The notes below the pieces were generated by a model that worked only from the letters and a program-made list of their open reading frames with translations, was not told where the DNA came from and did no database searches. This document shows positions 8,451 through 15,907 of a stretch of DNA of 33,198 bases, in pieces. Where the stretch lies: positions 1 through 33,198 of the forward strand of contig DAOVKH010000001.1 of NCBI GenBank assembly GCA_030631875.1, in the 5' to 3' direction. The stretch is from Deltaproteobacteria bacterium (GTDB lineage Bacteria > Desulfobacterota > GWC2-55-46 > DRQE01). The position numbers and the translations under genes are program-made. Positions within the stretch are counted from its first letter, which is position 1. Each line of letters begins with the position of its first letter.

Positions 8451-9377
8451 GTGTTGATCTATGAAAAAAAATCAGCACTCTTCTTTTTTATAGCGGTCAC
8501 TTTTATTCTATTTGGTGCTTACGCGCATAGTGCGTCTGCGGCCGGTGGTCTTGAGCCTGAGAAGCTTCCCTTGGCTAAAGAAGAAACCTTGAAGCCGAGC
8601 GCAGCCCTGAATGAAAAAGCCAAGACCTTTAAGTCCATAGGCGAGAGGTTTGATGGGGAAGAGTTAGACTTTAAGATAAGTTTTTGGATATTCAGTAGTG
8701 TCGCGCGCGGTCACTTGACCATGGAGAAAGAGAGCGAAGGAATATATGTTGTAACCTTTTCGGCTAAGACCACCGGTGTTGCCAGATGGCTGCGTAAGAG
8801 GAAGGATAAATACATAGAGAGGATCGAAGAGCTTGATGGCGGACGCAGGTTCAGAACCCTCAGTCTCGAAGAACACTCTAAGATAGGTTCGAAGAAGAGA
8901 AAGACCATCACTACAATAGACCATAAAGAAGGGGTTATGAGCTGGACGAAGTGGAAGAACGATAAATTTCGAAAGACCGAGTCACTTGTAATACCTGAAG
9001 GGCGAAATTACGACGGCCCATTTACGGCGTTTTATAATTTTCGTTACGGCGCGTACGGCGATATCACTCACGATAAAGAGTATCTCGTAAAGACATTCCC
9101 TAAGCACCAAGACGATGAGTTGGATATTTATATACGACTCCTCAACGCAGGGGATTCGGCAAAGCGCATTAAGAAGTGGCGTATAAAAGAAGCCGACGCG
9201 GAAGGCGGTTATATGTCCGCAATAAAACTCGATAAAGAATTATTCGATTCCAAGTCAGGGGACATAGATATGTTCTTTAATTCCGAGATGATTCCCGTTA
9301 AATCGGTTGCCAAGGATATAATGCTATTCGGTGATGTCAGAGCCGAGTTCGTGCCGGCAAATGAATCTAAAGATTAA
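8451..9377 (+). CDS. DUF3108-type periplasmic protein of unknown function
   Basis: The protein has up to 308 residues. Its N-terminal signal peptide has the hydrophobic core ALFFFIAVTFILFGAYA and a likely cleavage after SASA. The mature part is beta-rich, with features of DUF3108 proteins: GEELDFKISFWIFSSVARG near the start, a lipocalin-like strand pattern and YDGPFTAFYNFR in the middle. The start is GTG at 8451 or TTG at 8454; an ATG at 8461 is out of frame. It begins 22 bases after the c-di-GMP protein and is likely in the same operon. DUF3108 proteins are periplasmic and often sit near envelope genes, but their molecular role is unsettled. It is the last host gene before the phage cluster. 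Confidence 0.8.
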   Translation: MLIYEKKSALFFFIAVTFILFGAYAHSASAAGGLEPEKLPLAKEETLKPSAALNEKAKTFKSIGERFDGEELDFKISFWIFSSVARGHLTMEKESEGIYVVTFSAKTTGVARWLRKRKDKYIERIEELDGGRRFRTLSLEEHSKIGSKKRKTITTIDHKEGVMSWTKWKNDKFRKTESLVIPEGRNYDGPFTAFYNFRYGAYGDITHDKEYLVKTFPKHQDDELDIYIRLLNAGDSAKRIKKWRIKEADAEGGYMSAIKLDKELFDSKSGDIDMFFNSEMIPVKSVAKDIMLFGDVRAEFVPANESKD

Positions 9378-9482
9378 TCCTTCTTGCCGTCCCCGATAGT
9401 CCTTGCCTATCACCACTCCTAAAGTTACTCCCCGCGTTACTGTGAACACACCTTTACTTAAGGTATTCGAGTATTAATAAAA

Positions 9483-9497
9483 GTGCTTGACAAGCAC
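9483..9497. promoter_or_regulatory. Perfect 15-bp palindrome, candidate operator
   Basis: GTGCTTG (9483-9489), a central A and CAAGCAC (9491-9497) are perfectly complementary. The site covers the whole -35 box of the cluster promoter, so a dimeric regulator bound here would block or recruit RNA polymerase. The sequence does not match the usual E. coli (CTGT-N8-ACAG) or Bacillus (GAAC-N4-GTTC) LexA boxes. The regulator is unknown and no repressor gene lies next to it. Confidence 0.6.
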
Positions 9498-9515
9498 ATA
9501 AATCTATTGTATATT
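9487..9515 (+). promoter_or_regulatory. Sigma70-type promoter of the phage cluster
   Basis: TTGACA (9487-9492), a 17-base spacer and TATATT (9510-9515) give a perfect -35 and a near-perfect -10. Transcription should start near 9522, leaving an untranslated leader of about 250 bases before the first gene at 9770. It is among the strongest promoter matches in the window. Confidence 0.75.
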
Positions 9516-9769
9516 ACGAGTCACCTTTCGTTAAATAGCCCTTCTAATACACCCTTACTGTTACGTTAGCTTGTATAGTACGATATTCCTTTGTCGTTAT
9601 GGGCGGCTAAGGCGTATGTATTGGATTTCTCAGGGATTTTTCATTTAGCGACGGCATCCATATTACCGTGGTTTTTTAGGTTATCTTTAAGAGGAGGGAG
9701 GGCGGCCGGCCTTTTTGTGTGCATAATACGCACACCTATACTACAACAATATGATGGAGGTATCTTAGA
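9516..9769 (+). other. Long untranslated leader of the first phage gene
   Basis: No convincing gene is present here. A 60-codon frame from 9591 lacks a ribosome-binding site and looks non-coding. The leader holds an ACGG...CCGT pair (9651-9669) followed by GGTTTTTT, a GGCCGGCC palindrome followed by TTTTT near 9703-9716, and an imperfect palindrome GTGTGC-N7-GCACAC (9717-9735). The first two could be weak attenuators and the last a protein-binding site or hairpin. TGGAGG at 9755-9760 serves the TTG start at 9770. From 9378 to 9482, between the DUF3108 gene and the promoter palindrome, I see nothing recognisable. Confidence 0.4.
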
Positions 9770-10063
9770 TTGAGTGACTTCACGAGGATTGATCCAGATA
9801 GTTTTTATGGAGAACTTAAAGGAGAGGGGGTTGAACTGAGGGACTTGCTGTGGCCGTTGGAGTCTCTAAGCCCCAGAGAGAGAGCTATATTTGTCGAGTA
9901 TCATTACTGGAACACACATATGAAGGTCGTAGCAAAGAGCCATAGAATATCACTTGGGAGGGTCTATGAAATACTCTATAGAGCAGAAAGGAAGATCGCG
10001 TCTTCAAGGCCACAGGAAGAGGAGGAAGGCCGTGGAAGTAGTGGTCCAGAAAGAGGGCACTAA
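9770..10063 (+). CDS. Sigma-70 region 4-like phage regulator
   Basis: A 97-residue protein starts at TTG, 9 bases after TGGAGG (9755-9760). Residues 32-76 read as a sigma region 4-type helix-turn-helix: LSPRERAIFVEYHYW, then VAKSHRISLGRVYEILYRAERKI, ending in the typical basic recognition helix. The tail (PQEEEEGRG) is acidic and probably disordered. Small region-4-like proteins in phages control late genes, so this is the best candidate regulator of the packaging and structural operon behind the terminator at 10248. The target site is not known, and it lacks region 2, so it is unlikely to be a complete sigma factor. Confidence 0.65.
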   Translation: MSDFTRIDPDSFYGELKGEGVELRDLLWPLESLSPRERAIFVEYHYWNTHMKVVAKSHRISLGRVYEILYRAERKIASSRPQEEEEGRGSSGPERGH

Positions 10064-10211
10064 GATAGATTGGCTCGAATACAAGACACTTAGGCAGTAC
10101 CAGACAATGTCAGATATCCTGACAGGTAATGATGAGAGAGTTCTCTCGGATAAGTCCGGTAAGAAGGATTCTTTTGTTAATGGCTCCGATTGGTTGACGA
10201 AGGATCTATGA
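10032..10211 (+). CDS. Small phage protein of unknown function, 59 residues
   Basis: The frame starts at GTG (10032), 6 bases after a perfect AGGAGG (10020-10025) that lies inside the end of the preceding gene; the two overlap by 32 bases. The frame is open further upstream, to TTG at 9954 and ATG at 9966, but that part overlaps the regulator deeply and has no comparable ribosome-binding site. The product is hydrophilic (IDWLEYKTLRQYQTM in the middle, ending WLTKDL) and has no recognised domain. It is the last gene before the terminator at 10248 and may act with the regulator. Confidence 0.5.
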   Translation: MEVVVQKEGTKIDWLEYKTLRQYQTMSDILTGNDERVLSDKSGKKDSFVNGSDWLTKDL

Positions 10212-10247
10212 TTTAAGTAAAAGCACTATATAAAATATAATAGTTTT

Positions 10248-10297
10248 AAGGCGTACCATCTTCAGCTTTGTATCTGAAATGGTGCGCCTTTTTTTTT
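10248..10297 (+). terminator. Strong Rho-independent terminator after the regulatory genes
   Basis: AAGGCGTACCAT plus CTTCAG (10248-10265) pairs with CTGAAATGGTGCGCCTT (10274-10290) through a nearly perfect stem of about 16 bp, followed by nine or more T residues to 10297. It separates the two small regulatory genes from the terminase and structural genes. Late expression therefore needs either antitermination or a second promoter. Confidence 0.9.
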
Positions 10298-10473
10298 AAA
10301 ATATTTGTCGATATATTTCTGTTTTTTCTTCAAGGGTAGAATAAAAGTCATTAATTTTTTAAATCAAATTAAAAGGTTAGGTCTTTAGGGGTAGAAAGAA
10401 AACACCATAGGGTATATCGCACGAGATATGTTCTGCATATAGCTCGCGAGAAAATAATCAGGAGGTGTGCTTT
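10298..10473 (+). promoter_or_regulatory. AT-rich interval upstream of the late genes
   Basis: This non-coding interval should hold the late promoter, but I cannot pick a convincing -35/-10 pair; it may need the sigma-like protein. CGAGATAT (10422-10429) can pair with ATAT plus CTCG (10437-10446), with a 2-base bulge, placing a weak hairpin just before the AGGAGG (10460-10465) of the next gene. A short inverted repeat ATATC/GATAT overlaps it. Confidence 0.3.
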
Positions 10474-10659
10474 ATGAATTATTACGGTGGTAGTTATCTT
10501 GGTACGGGAGACTCTACGGCATTCTTTAACGGAAGTAGCGGTGGGCGTGTGAAGGTTCTGTTGAGAGAGGTTGAAGCGTGTAGGGTATGTACAAGGCGGT
10601 TTCTAAGTCTTTATCCGTTAAGTAGTTGTGACGAACACGTCGGTCTCGATAGTTTTTAG
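10474..10659 (+). CDS. Small cysteine-rich phage protein, possible zinc finger
   Basis: The ATG at 10474 is 8 bases after a perfect AGGAGG; a GTG at 10465 in the same frame overlaps that site and is less likely. The 61-residue product has a glycine/serine-rich N-terminus (MNYYGGSYLGTG) and a C-terminal CRVC followed 17 residues later by CDEH. This C-x2-C...C-x2-H layout could bind one zinc ion. It lies just upstream of the terminase small subunit. No specific family is recognised. Confidence 0.6.
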   Translation: MNYYGGSYLGTGDSTAFFNGSSGGRVKVLLREVEACRVCTRRFLSLYPLSSCDEHVGLDSF

Positions 10660-10671
10660 GAGAGACTATAT

Positions 10672-11166
10672 ATGGCGATAGAGTGGGGAAAACTCAGGAC
10701 AGAGTACGAGTCAGACATAGTAAGTGTAGATGAACTGTCAAAGAAGTACGGCTGCAAGGCACAGACGATAGAGAGAAGGGCAAAGAAGTATGGTTGGGTT
10801 AAGAGGGTAAGGGGTGAAACCCCTTCAGGGCTGAAGCAGGAAGGTAAGGAGAGAAGAAGGGTTAGTCCATTGCCGTCAAGATCTAAGCCAAAGGAGAGTA
10901 CGCGAATACTCGGCGAGCATAGAAGGCTCTGGCAAAGCGTTAAGGGTACATTGGTCGAAGGTATTGCCGAGGGTGATGAGAAGAGACTCAAGGTCGCCAA
11001 GATTGCGGGCGACGGTCTCCTAAATATAGTTAAAGGAGAGAGGCAGGCATGGGGAATTACAGAGGGCTCTACCGATGTATCTGCCGAAGAATTATTAGGT
11101 GTCGTTAAAGAGATGGAAGAAGCTACGGTCTCACGCGGAGCAGAGACGGCTCTGGAGAGAGAATAA
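10672..11166 (+). CDS. Terminase small subunit-like protein
   Basis: This 164-residue protein has an N-terminal helix-turn-helix (residues about 18-44: VDELSKKYGCKAQTIERRAKKYGWVKR). The Gly-Trp after the recognition helix is typical of phage terminase small subunits and related DNA-binding modules. A basic linker and a helical C-terminal half (KGTLVEGIAEGDEKRLKVAKIAG) would provide oligomerisation. Its position directly before, and overlapping by 68 bases, the large subunit gene supports the call. In packaging it would select DNA for the motor. A good RBS (AGGAGAG) precedes the ATG. Confidence 0.75.
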   Translation: MAIEWGKLRTEYESDIVSVDELSKKYGCKAQTIERRAKKYGWVKRVRGETPSGLKQEGKERRRVSPLPSRSKPKESTRILGEHRRLWQSVKGTLVEGIAEGDEKRLKVAKIAGDGLLNIVKGERQAWGITEGSTDVSAEELLGVVKEMEEATVSRGAETALERE

Positions 11167-12355
11167 AAGATTTAAGGTTGTAGTCGCAGGCAGGCGTAGC
11201 GGCAAGACAGAGCTTGCTAAGCGTAAGCTGGTTCTTTCTTTATGGGGTTCTAAGTCCTGGTTGGATTCTCGTTACTTTGCCGCGGCACCTACGCGCGGAC
11301 AGGCAAAGAGGATCTTCTGGAAGGATTTAAAGAGACTTATTCCGGATACTTGGATAAAGAAAATATATGAGACCGACCTATGTATAACGACAAAGTTCGG
11401 CTCAGAGCTTTGGGTCGTCGGACTTGATAAACCGCAGAGGATAGAGGGTGTCGGTTGGGACGGCGGCGTCCTTGATGAATATGCCGACATGAAGGGCGGC
11501 TTGTGGGCAGAGAATGTAAGGCCTTCGCTCTCAGACAAGGATGGATGGTGCTGGCTGATAGGCGTTCCTAATGGCTTGAATCACTTTAAGGAGTTGGCCG
11601 ATTACGCAAGCTCAGGGGGGGACGCGGATTGGGGGTTTTATAGTTGGCCGTCTTCGGAGATACTTCCTCCTGAAGAGATAGAGTCCGTTAAGCGTACCTT
11701 AGACTCGAAAACTTTTCGCCAGGAATATGAAGCATCATTCGAATCGGCAAGCGGACGCGTATACTACGCATATAGGAGAGATACTCATGAAGATGCTTCG
11801 ATAACTTTAAATCCAAAACTTCCGATAATACTTTGTTGCGACTTTAACGTAGACCCATGCGTATGGGAGTTAGTACAGAGCGATGGATATTTAGTCAAGG
11901 TCTTCGATGAGGTCGCGTTAAGAGATACGAATACCGTAGAGATGGCAAGGGAAGTTAAGAGAAGGTACGGAGGCCACAGGGGTGGATTCATAGTCTACGG
12001 CGACGCTGCCGGAGCTTCAAGGTCCACTACCGGTAAGAGTGATTATGTGCTTCTAAAAGAACTCGGCTTTAAAGACCAGCGCATAGCCAGGGCCAACCCG
12101 CAGGTCAAGGACAGAGTGAATGCCATGAACACGCTACTCTTAAACTCCAAAGGGGAGGTAAGGCTTACGCACCATCCCGTTTGCGGCTACCTTAGGAAAG
12201 ACCTCGAAGGGATAACCTGGAGCGATAGCGGTGAGGGGATAGATAAGAGAGACGGCCTGAGAACGCACGCAAGTGATGCGATAGGATATTACGTTGACAA
12301 GGAATATTCACTTATAAAGAAACGTCTGAATACTTCAAAACGATTTTATAAATAA
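11099..12355 (+). CDS. Terminase large subunit (packaging ATPase and nuclease)
   Basis: This DNA-packaging motor protein has 418 residues. The ATPase half carries a Walker A GRRSGKT (31-37), AAAPTRGQAKRIFW as adenine/coupling region, and Walker B VLDEYAD with Asp126 and Glu127. The RNase H-like nuclease half keeps the acidic residues: CCDFNVD (Asp248, Asp252), VYGDAAG (Asp302) and HASDAIGY (Asp393). Both activities therefore look intact. The GTG start at 11099 lies inside the small subunit gene with no strong RBS, so translation may be coupled. No other good start lies before Walker A. A working terminase is what a GTA or phage needs to package DNA. Confidence 0.93.
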   Translation: MSLKRWKKLRSHAEQRRLWRENKRFKVVVAGRRSGKTELAKRKLVLSLWGSKSWLDSRYFAAAPTRGQAKRIFWKDLKRLIPDTWIKKIYETDLCITTKFGSELWVVGLDKPQRIEGVGWDGGVLDEYADMKGGLWAENVRPSLSDKDGWCWLIGVPNGLNHFKELADYASSGGDADWGFYSWPSSEILPPEEIESVKRTLDSKTFRQEYEASFESASGRVYYAYRRDTHEDASITLNPKLPIILCCDFNVDPCVWELVQSDGYLVKVFDEVALRDTNTVEMAREVKRRYGGHRGGFIVYGDAAGASRSTTGKSDYVLLKELGFKDQRIARANPQVKDRVNAMNTLLLNSKGEVRLTHHPVCGYLRKDLEGITWSDSGEGIDKRDGLRTHASDAIGYYVDKEYSLIKKRLNTSKRFYK

Positions 12356-12366
12356 GAGGAGACGAG

Positions 12367-13737
12367 ATGACGAGAGAAGAACTTTTAAGTACACACCCCG
12401 ACTATGACGCAAATATAGGAGAGTGGCAATTTTTTATGCGCAGTTACTTTGGCGGTAGAATTTACCACGAAGGCGATTATCTTCTTCAGCACCCCTTTGA
12501 GAGTGCCGGTAACTATAAACGCCGTAAAGATATTGCCTACTACTACAACTACTGCGGCCCGATTATAGACATAATGGTCTCGCATCTTTTCCGTAAACCG
12601 CCTAAGCGTGATTACGGTTCATTTACCGACGATAGGCTCTTCCGTTCATTCCTGAATGACGCAGACCTTGAGGGGCTAAGCTTTAATCAATTCATGCGTG
12701 ACGCTCAGAGGTTCGCGTCTATATATGGTCGTGTCTCAATCATAATTGACAAGCCTGTAGTAGTGCCGGGAACGAGAGCCGTTGCCGAGGATTATGATAT
12801 ACGTCCTTATCTTTCGCTTATAACGCCTGAGAACCTTGTGGACTGGAATTATATACGACTCTCATCGGGAAGGCCGGTGCTCGATAGTGTTAAGGTGCGT
12901 GAAGATTCATTGACCTATCGTATATGGAATAGAGATTCGTGGGAGCTTTGGCGTATAGGTGCCGCCGGCAGTGATAATGACGGCGACGCAGTATTGATAG
13001 ACTCAGGCGTTCACGGCCTCGGTATCGTTCCTATAGTTAACCTATACAACAAGAGGTCGGGCGTAAGGATGGTAGGTGCTTCCGATATTCAAGATATAGC
13101 CGATATAAATAAGAACATCTACTACCTCTGCTCAGACGCAAAAGAGATTATAGAGAATACGGCATTCCCGATGTTGGCCATTCCTTATGAGAATGCGGCG
13201 TCTTCCGCTTCAGATGGTGATCGTGAGATTGGACCGAGGAATATTCTTCAATTCGACCCGAGCGAACCGGGTGCGAGGCCTTACTGGCTCGAAGCACCGC
13301 ACTCTTCTTTGAGTGAGATACGCAAGTGGGTAAGGCAAGATATAACTGAGATTCATCGCATAGCCAAGATGGGTGGCGTTAAGTCAACGGAAGACTACAG
13401 TCAGGCGAGAAGCGGGGTTGCCATTGAGCTTGAGTATCAGCAACTACACTCCATGCTCAGCGAGAAGGCCGACAACATAGAACAGGTTGAAAGTCAGTTA
13501 CTTAATTTATTTGGTATGTGGCAGGGAGTGAGCTTCGACGGTTATGTTGATTACCCTGATGATTTTTCGGTTAGGGAGTTGGATAGAGACATAGAGCGCG
13601 CCATAAAGGCGCTTAGTGTAGGGGTAGAGTCCAGGACCTTCAAACGCGAGGTCGAGAAGTCTATCGTCGGCGCGGTACTTACCAAGCTGGATGGTAATAA
13701 AAAACGCGAAATAGATGAAGAGATAGACAACGGCTAA
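12367..13737 (+). CDS. Phage portal protein
   Basis: The 456-residue protein follows the large terminase by 11 bases with a good GAGGAG ribosome-binding site. Its N-terminal part has the YLLQHPFESAGNYKRR, FYN-like YYNYCGPIID and SHLFRKPP features seen in DUF4055/SPP1-like portals, then LITPENLVDW and a long C-terminal helix region (EYQQLHSMLSEKADNIEQVE) for the stem and crown. It would form the 12-subunit vertex ring through which terminase pumps DNA. The assignment rests on these patterns and on its position between terminase and capsid. Confidence 0.85.
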   Translation: MTREELLSTHPDYDANIGEWQFFMRSYFGGRIYHEGDYLLQHPFESAGNYKRRKDIAYYYNYCGPIIDIMVSHLFRKPPKRDYGSFTDDRLFRSFLNDADLEGLSFNQFMRDAQRFASIYGRVSIIIDKPVVVPGTRAVAEDYDIRPYLSLITPENLVDWNYIRLSSGRPVLDSVKVREDSLTYRIWNRDSWELWRIGAAGSDNDGDAVLIDSGVHGLGIVPIVNLYNKRSGVRMVGASDIQDIADINKNIYYLCSDAKEIIENTAFPMLAIPYENAASSASDGDREIGPRNILQFDPSEPGARPYWLEAPHSSLSEIRKWVRQDITEIHRIAKMGGVKSTEDYSQARSGVAIELEYQQLHSMLSEKADNIEQVESQLLNLFGMWQGVSFDGYVDYPDDFSVRELDRDIERAIKALSVGVESRTFKREVEKSIVGAVLTKLDGNKKREIDEEIDNG

Positions 13738-13761
13738 GGTTTGAAGGTCTCTGTACCCATA

Positions 13762-13797
13762 CTTGGCGCGGCAAAATTACCCTCGCGCAGTGCCAAG
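13762..13797 (+). repeat. Hairpin between the portal and scaffold genes
   Basis: CTTGGC (13762-13767) pairs with GCCAAG (13792-13797), and an inner GCG/CGC can extend the stem across a small bulge. Only GAATTTTATT follows, so it is a poor terminator. An RNA-processing or transcript-stability role, separating the mRNA for portal from the mRNA for capsid, is possible. Confidence 0.4.
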
Positions 13798-13839
13798 GAA
13801 TTTTATTAAAGAGGGGATAGATTAAAAGGAGAAGAGTGA

Positions 13840-14499
13840 ATGAGTAAAGGTTATGAAGGTGATAGAGCTTTTACGGGCGATGGCCAAACAGTAGATTCAT
13901 CTCGGGTGGCGTTTACGCCCGAGCAACAGGTCAAGGTGCAGGAGCTTATAGACGAGTCCTACAAGAGGGCATACCAAAAAGCTCGAAAGGGCACTGTCTC
14001 GTCAGCAGACGTTGAGCTGATGCAACACGAGATAGGCGGGCTTCGAGAAGAGCGAAAGAGGGCGGCCATACTTGGCTCTGTATCACGCCATAATGTCGTT
14101 GACTCAATGGAGGTAGCCGAGCTTATAAGGGGTTCGGTCGTTGAGGGTGACGGCGGCGCTCTTGGCGTTATGGTTAATTCAAAGGACGCTGAGAGTGGAG
14201 GTGTGATGATGGGAGTAGATGAGTATGTCGATAGTTGGTTGTCCGATAGGCCACACCATATGCGAAGTCCGGGTATGGTCGGTGCGGGGTCTTCCGCGGC
14301 CTTCTTTGGCGGTGGAGGAAGGAAGGCATACAACCTCTCTGACCCAAACCTGTGGCGCACCTTGCCGCGAGAAGAAGTGGATAGGGTCTTGAGTGAAGGG
14401 ATAAACGTCCAAGGCGTGTCGGGTCAGACCTTCAGCTTTAAGGATGTCAAAAATCCTTTCCTTGAGGCAAAGAAAAGAAGCAATAAGACAGGAGGATAA
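13840..14499 (+). CDS. Putative scaffolding protein
   Basis: A 219-residue protein sits between portal and major capsid, with AAAAGGAGAAG before the ATG. Near residues 27-50 it has FTPEQQVKVQELIDESYKRAYQ, an acidic/basic helical stretch like those opening phage scaffold proteins, then more helix (ELMQHEIGGLREERKR). The middle is glycine-rich (AAFFGGGGRKAY) and the C-terminus is short and basic, as in scaffolds that dock on capsid subunits. No protease signature is visible. The role is inferred mainly from position and helical character. Confidence 0.55.
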   Translation: MSKGYEGDRAFTGDGQTVDSSRVAFTPEQQVKVQELIDESYKRAYQKARKGTVSSADVELMQHEIGGLREERKRAAILGSVSRHNVVDSMEVAELIRGSVVEGDGGALGVMVNSKDAESGGVMMGVDEYVDSWLSDRPHHMRSPGMVGAGSSAAFFGGGGRKAYNLSDPNLWRTLPREEVDRVLSEGINVQGVSGQTFSFKDVKNPFLEAKKRSNKTGG

Positions 14500-14504
14500 T
14501 TTTT

Positions 14505-15368
14505 ATGGCAAACGAAGTAACTACAGGAGCAGGTTCTGCCGGCGAGTTGGTAGCGGCAGAGATAGTATCAAGGCTTGTAATAGACGCGGCCTACGCCGAG
14601 GCAGTCATGCCCGTGCTCGTAAGGACGGCCGACATAAGCGGTGAGTCGACCAATACGGTCGACTTTCCAAAGTGGCCTCTATTGAGCGCGAGCGATCTAA
14701 GCGAAGGCACAGATGCCAGTAACACGGCCGTCAATACAAGTTCTACGAGTGTCATCTCCGATGAGGCCGGTATCATGATAACCGTTACCGATATGCTCTT
14801 AAATGGCGCAGGCATCGGAGGGCTTGAGCCGTACGCAATGGAGCTTGGTAAGGCTCTTGCCAATAAGATAGATACAGACCTTCTCGGAGAGGTTGGAGAC
14901 TTTACAAATTCCGTAGGCACATCTGGTGCCGCTATGACGGAGGCAAACTTCCTCGAAGCAATATATATGCTCGAGAGTGCCAACGCCAAAGGCCCCTATG
15001 CCTGCGTACTGCATCCTGTGCAGATAAGGGATCTAAGGCAGGCTCTTGCTTCAGCAACAGGAGCCGTATGGGGAGGTCCGAGTGCTCCGGCCGCGGATCT
15101 CGGCGCGTTCGCAAACCTCTACGGTGTGGATATATACAGATCCACAAACTGTGCTTCGGTCAATGTCGACGCAGACCGTCAGGGCGTTATGATGCCTCAG
15201 GGCAATAACAGTGGTCTTGCCTTTGTGCTTAAGACCGGTGCGAAGACCGAGTTTCAGAGAGACGCATCACTTCGCGCAACAGAGATAGTCGTTACGGCTG
15301 TCTATGGCGACGAGTGTGTAGACGCGGACGCAAGCGGTGGTGTGGCGATAATCACCGACCACGAGTAG
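14505..15368 (+). CDS. Major capsid protein (HK97-fold type)
   Basis: This 287-residue protein has a strong RBS (GGAGGATAAT) before ATG. It begins with an Ala/Gly-rich N-arm, then a long helix (GELVAAEIVSRLVIDAAYAE), a beta-rich stretch like the E-loop (TVDFPKWPLLSASDLSEG), and a helix-rich P-domain/A-domain region (GLEPYAMELGKALANKIDTD). The central YACVLHPVQIRDLRQA and C-terminal LYGVDIYRST are typical of phage coat proteins. Its position after the scaffold and the stable hairpin behind it (15384-15425) fit a highly expressed coat gene. There is no fused protease or long delta-domain. Confidence 0.85.
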   Translation: MANEVTTGAGSAGELVAAEIVSRLVIDAAYAEAVMPVLVRTADISGESTNTVDFPKWPLLSASDLSEGTDASNTAVNTSSTSVISDEAGIMITVTDMLLNGAGIGGLEPYAMELGKALANKIDTDLLGEVGDFTNSVGTSGAAMTEANFLEAIYMLESANAKGPYACVLHPVQIRDLRQALASATGAVWGGPSAPAADLGAFANLYGVDIYRSTNCASVNVDADRQGVMMPQGNNSGLAFVLKTGAKTEFQRDASLRATEIVVTAVYGDECVDADASGGVAIITDHE

Positions 15369-15383
15369 GTAGAGCGTTAGGTA

Positions 15384-15425
15384 TTTACGAAGAGGCCTTT
15401 CTTTATTACGAGGCCTCTTCGTAAA
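15384..15425 (+). repeat. Perfect 15-bp hairpin after the capsid gene
   Basis: TTTACGAAGAGGCCT (15384-15398) and AGGCCTCTTCGTAAA (15411-15425) are exact complements around a 12-base loop. On either strand the 3' flank lacks the T-run of a classical terminator (plus strand continues CCTTAAAAAG). It could be a 3' stabiliser or partial terminator that raises capsid mRNA over the downstream genes, or a processing site. Confidence 0.7.
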
Positions 15426-15453
15426 CCTTAAAAAGATGCAGGGAGATAAATTT

Positions 15454-15723
15454 ATGTCCGACATAGTTCGTTCGATGGAGCGTAAAGGATTTAAAGCACT
15501 TGCGGTAAATGATAGAGGCGGGATTGGGTTTAAGGCTTCCTTCAAAGAAGACCTCGAAGAGCTTGAAGAGCCGGTCTGGTTCGATACAGGGCTTAAGATG
15601 AAGGGCATCGACAAAAACGGTCTTACAGTCGAGGTAAATAGGAGCGTATGTGCGCGTGATAAACAGAAGTATAGAGAGTACGAGGCAAATGGATGGAAGC
15701 CTACGGGTGTAGGCAATGGATAA
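15454..15723 (+). CDS. Hypothetical phage protein, 89 residues
   Basis: The start at ATG 15454 is chosen because GGGAG (15441-15445) lies 8 bases upstream; an in-frame ATG at 15436 would include that site. The product has an N-terminal FKALAVNDRGGIGFKA and an acidic stretch (KEDLEELEEP), then beta-type segments (GLTVEVNRSV). It has no recognised domain. It lies between the capsid gene and the connector genes, where head decoration or completion proteins are common, but that role is only positional. Confidence 0.6.
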   Translation: MSDIVRSMERKGFKALAVNDRGGIGFKASFKEDLEELEEPVWFDTGLKMKGIDKNGLTVEVNRSVCARDKQKYREYEANGWKPTGVGNG

Positions 15724-15874
15724 AGCCAAGGTCGTTGACCGAGTAGTAGGACGTATATACAAGGAAAAATTAAAGAGCGGTGCCACCTTACCGAGCGGTA
15801 AAGAAGTTAAAGAAATGAAACGTAGGGTAGTCAGTGCGGCTGAAAAGGTAGATAGAAGAAGAGATAGAGTTTGA
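15716..15874 (+). CDS. Small basic protein, 52 residues
   Basis: An ATG at 15716 overlaps the end of the previous gene by 8 bases, and the frame stays open to TGA at 15872-15874. The product begins MDKAKVVDRVVGRIYKEKLK, contains MKRRVV and ends VDRRRDRV; it is strongly basic and should be helical. Its lysine/arginine-rich character and tight overlap support a real, translationally coupled gene. It might bind DNA or capsid, but no family is recognised. Confidence 0.5.
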   Translation: MDKAKVVDRVVGRIYKEKLKSGATLPSGKEVKEMKRRVVSAAEKVDRRRDRV

Positions 15875-15907
15875 GAGTTTACTTTAAGAGAAAAGAGAGG
15901 TCTTGTT

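Noticed and set aside
9591..9773. 60-codon frame before the first phage gene
   Set aside because: Starts at TTG without a ribosome-binding site, has no domain and ends inside the start of the 9770 gene; it lies in the leader.
10656..11000. Long minus-strand open frame opposite the small terminase
   Set aside because: Low-complexity Ser/Leu-rich product, no ribosome-binding site, antisense to a gene with a recognised helix-turn-helix.
15267..15786. Two minus-strand open frames behind the capsid gene
   Set aside because: They overlap the capsid end, the hairpin and a plus-strand gene with a good ribosome-binding site; their products have no family features.
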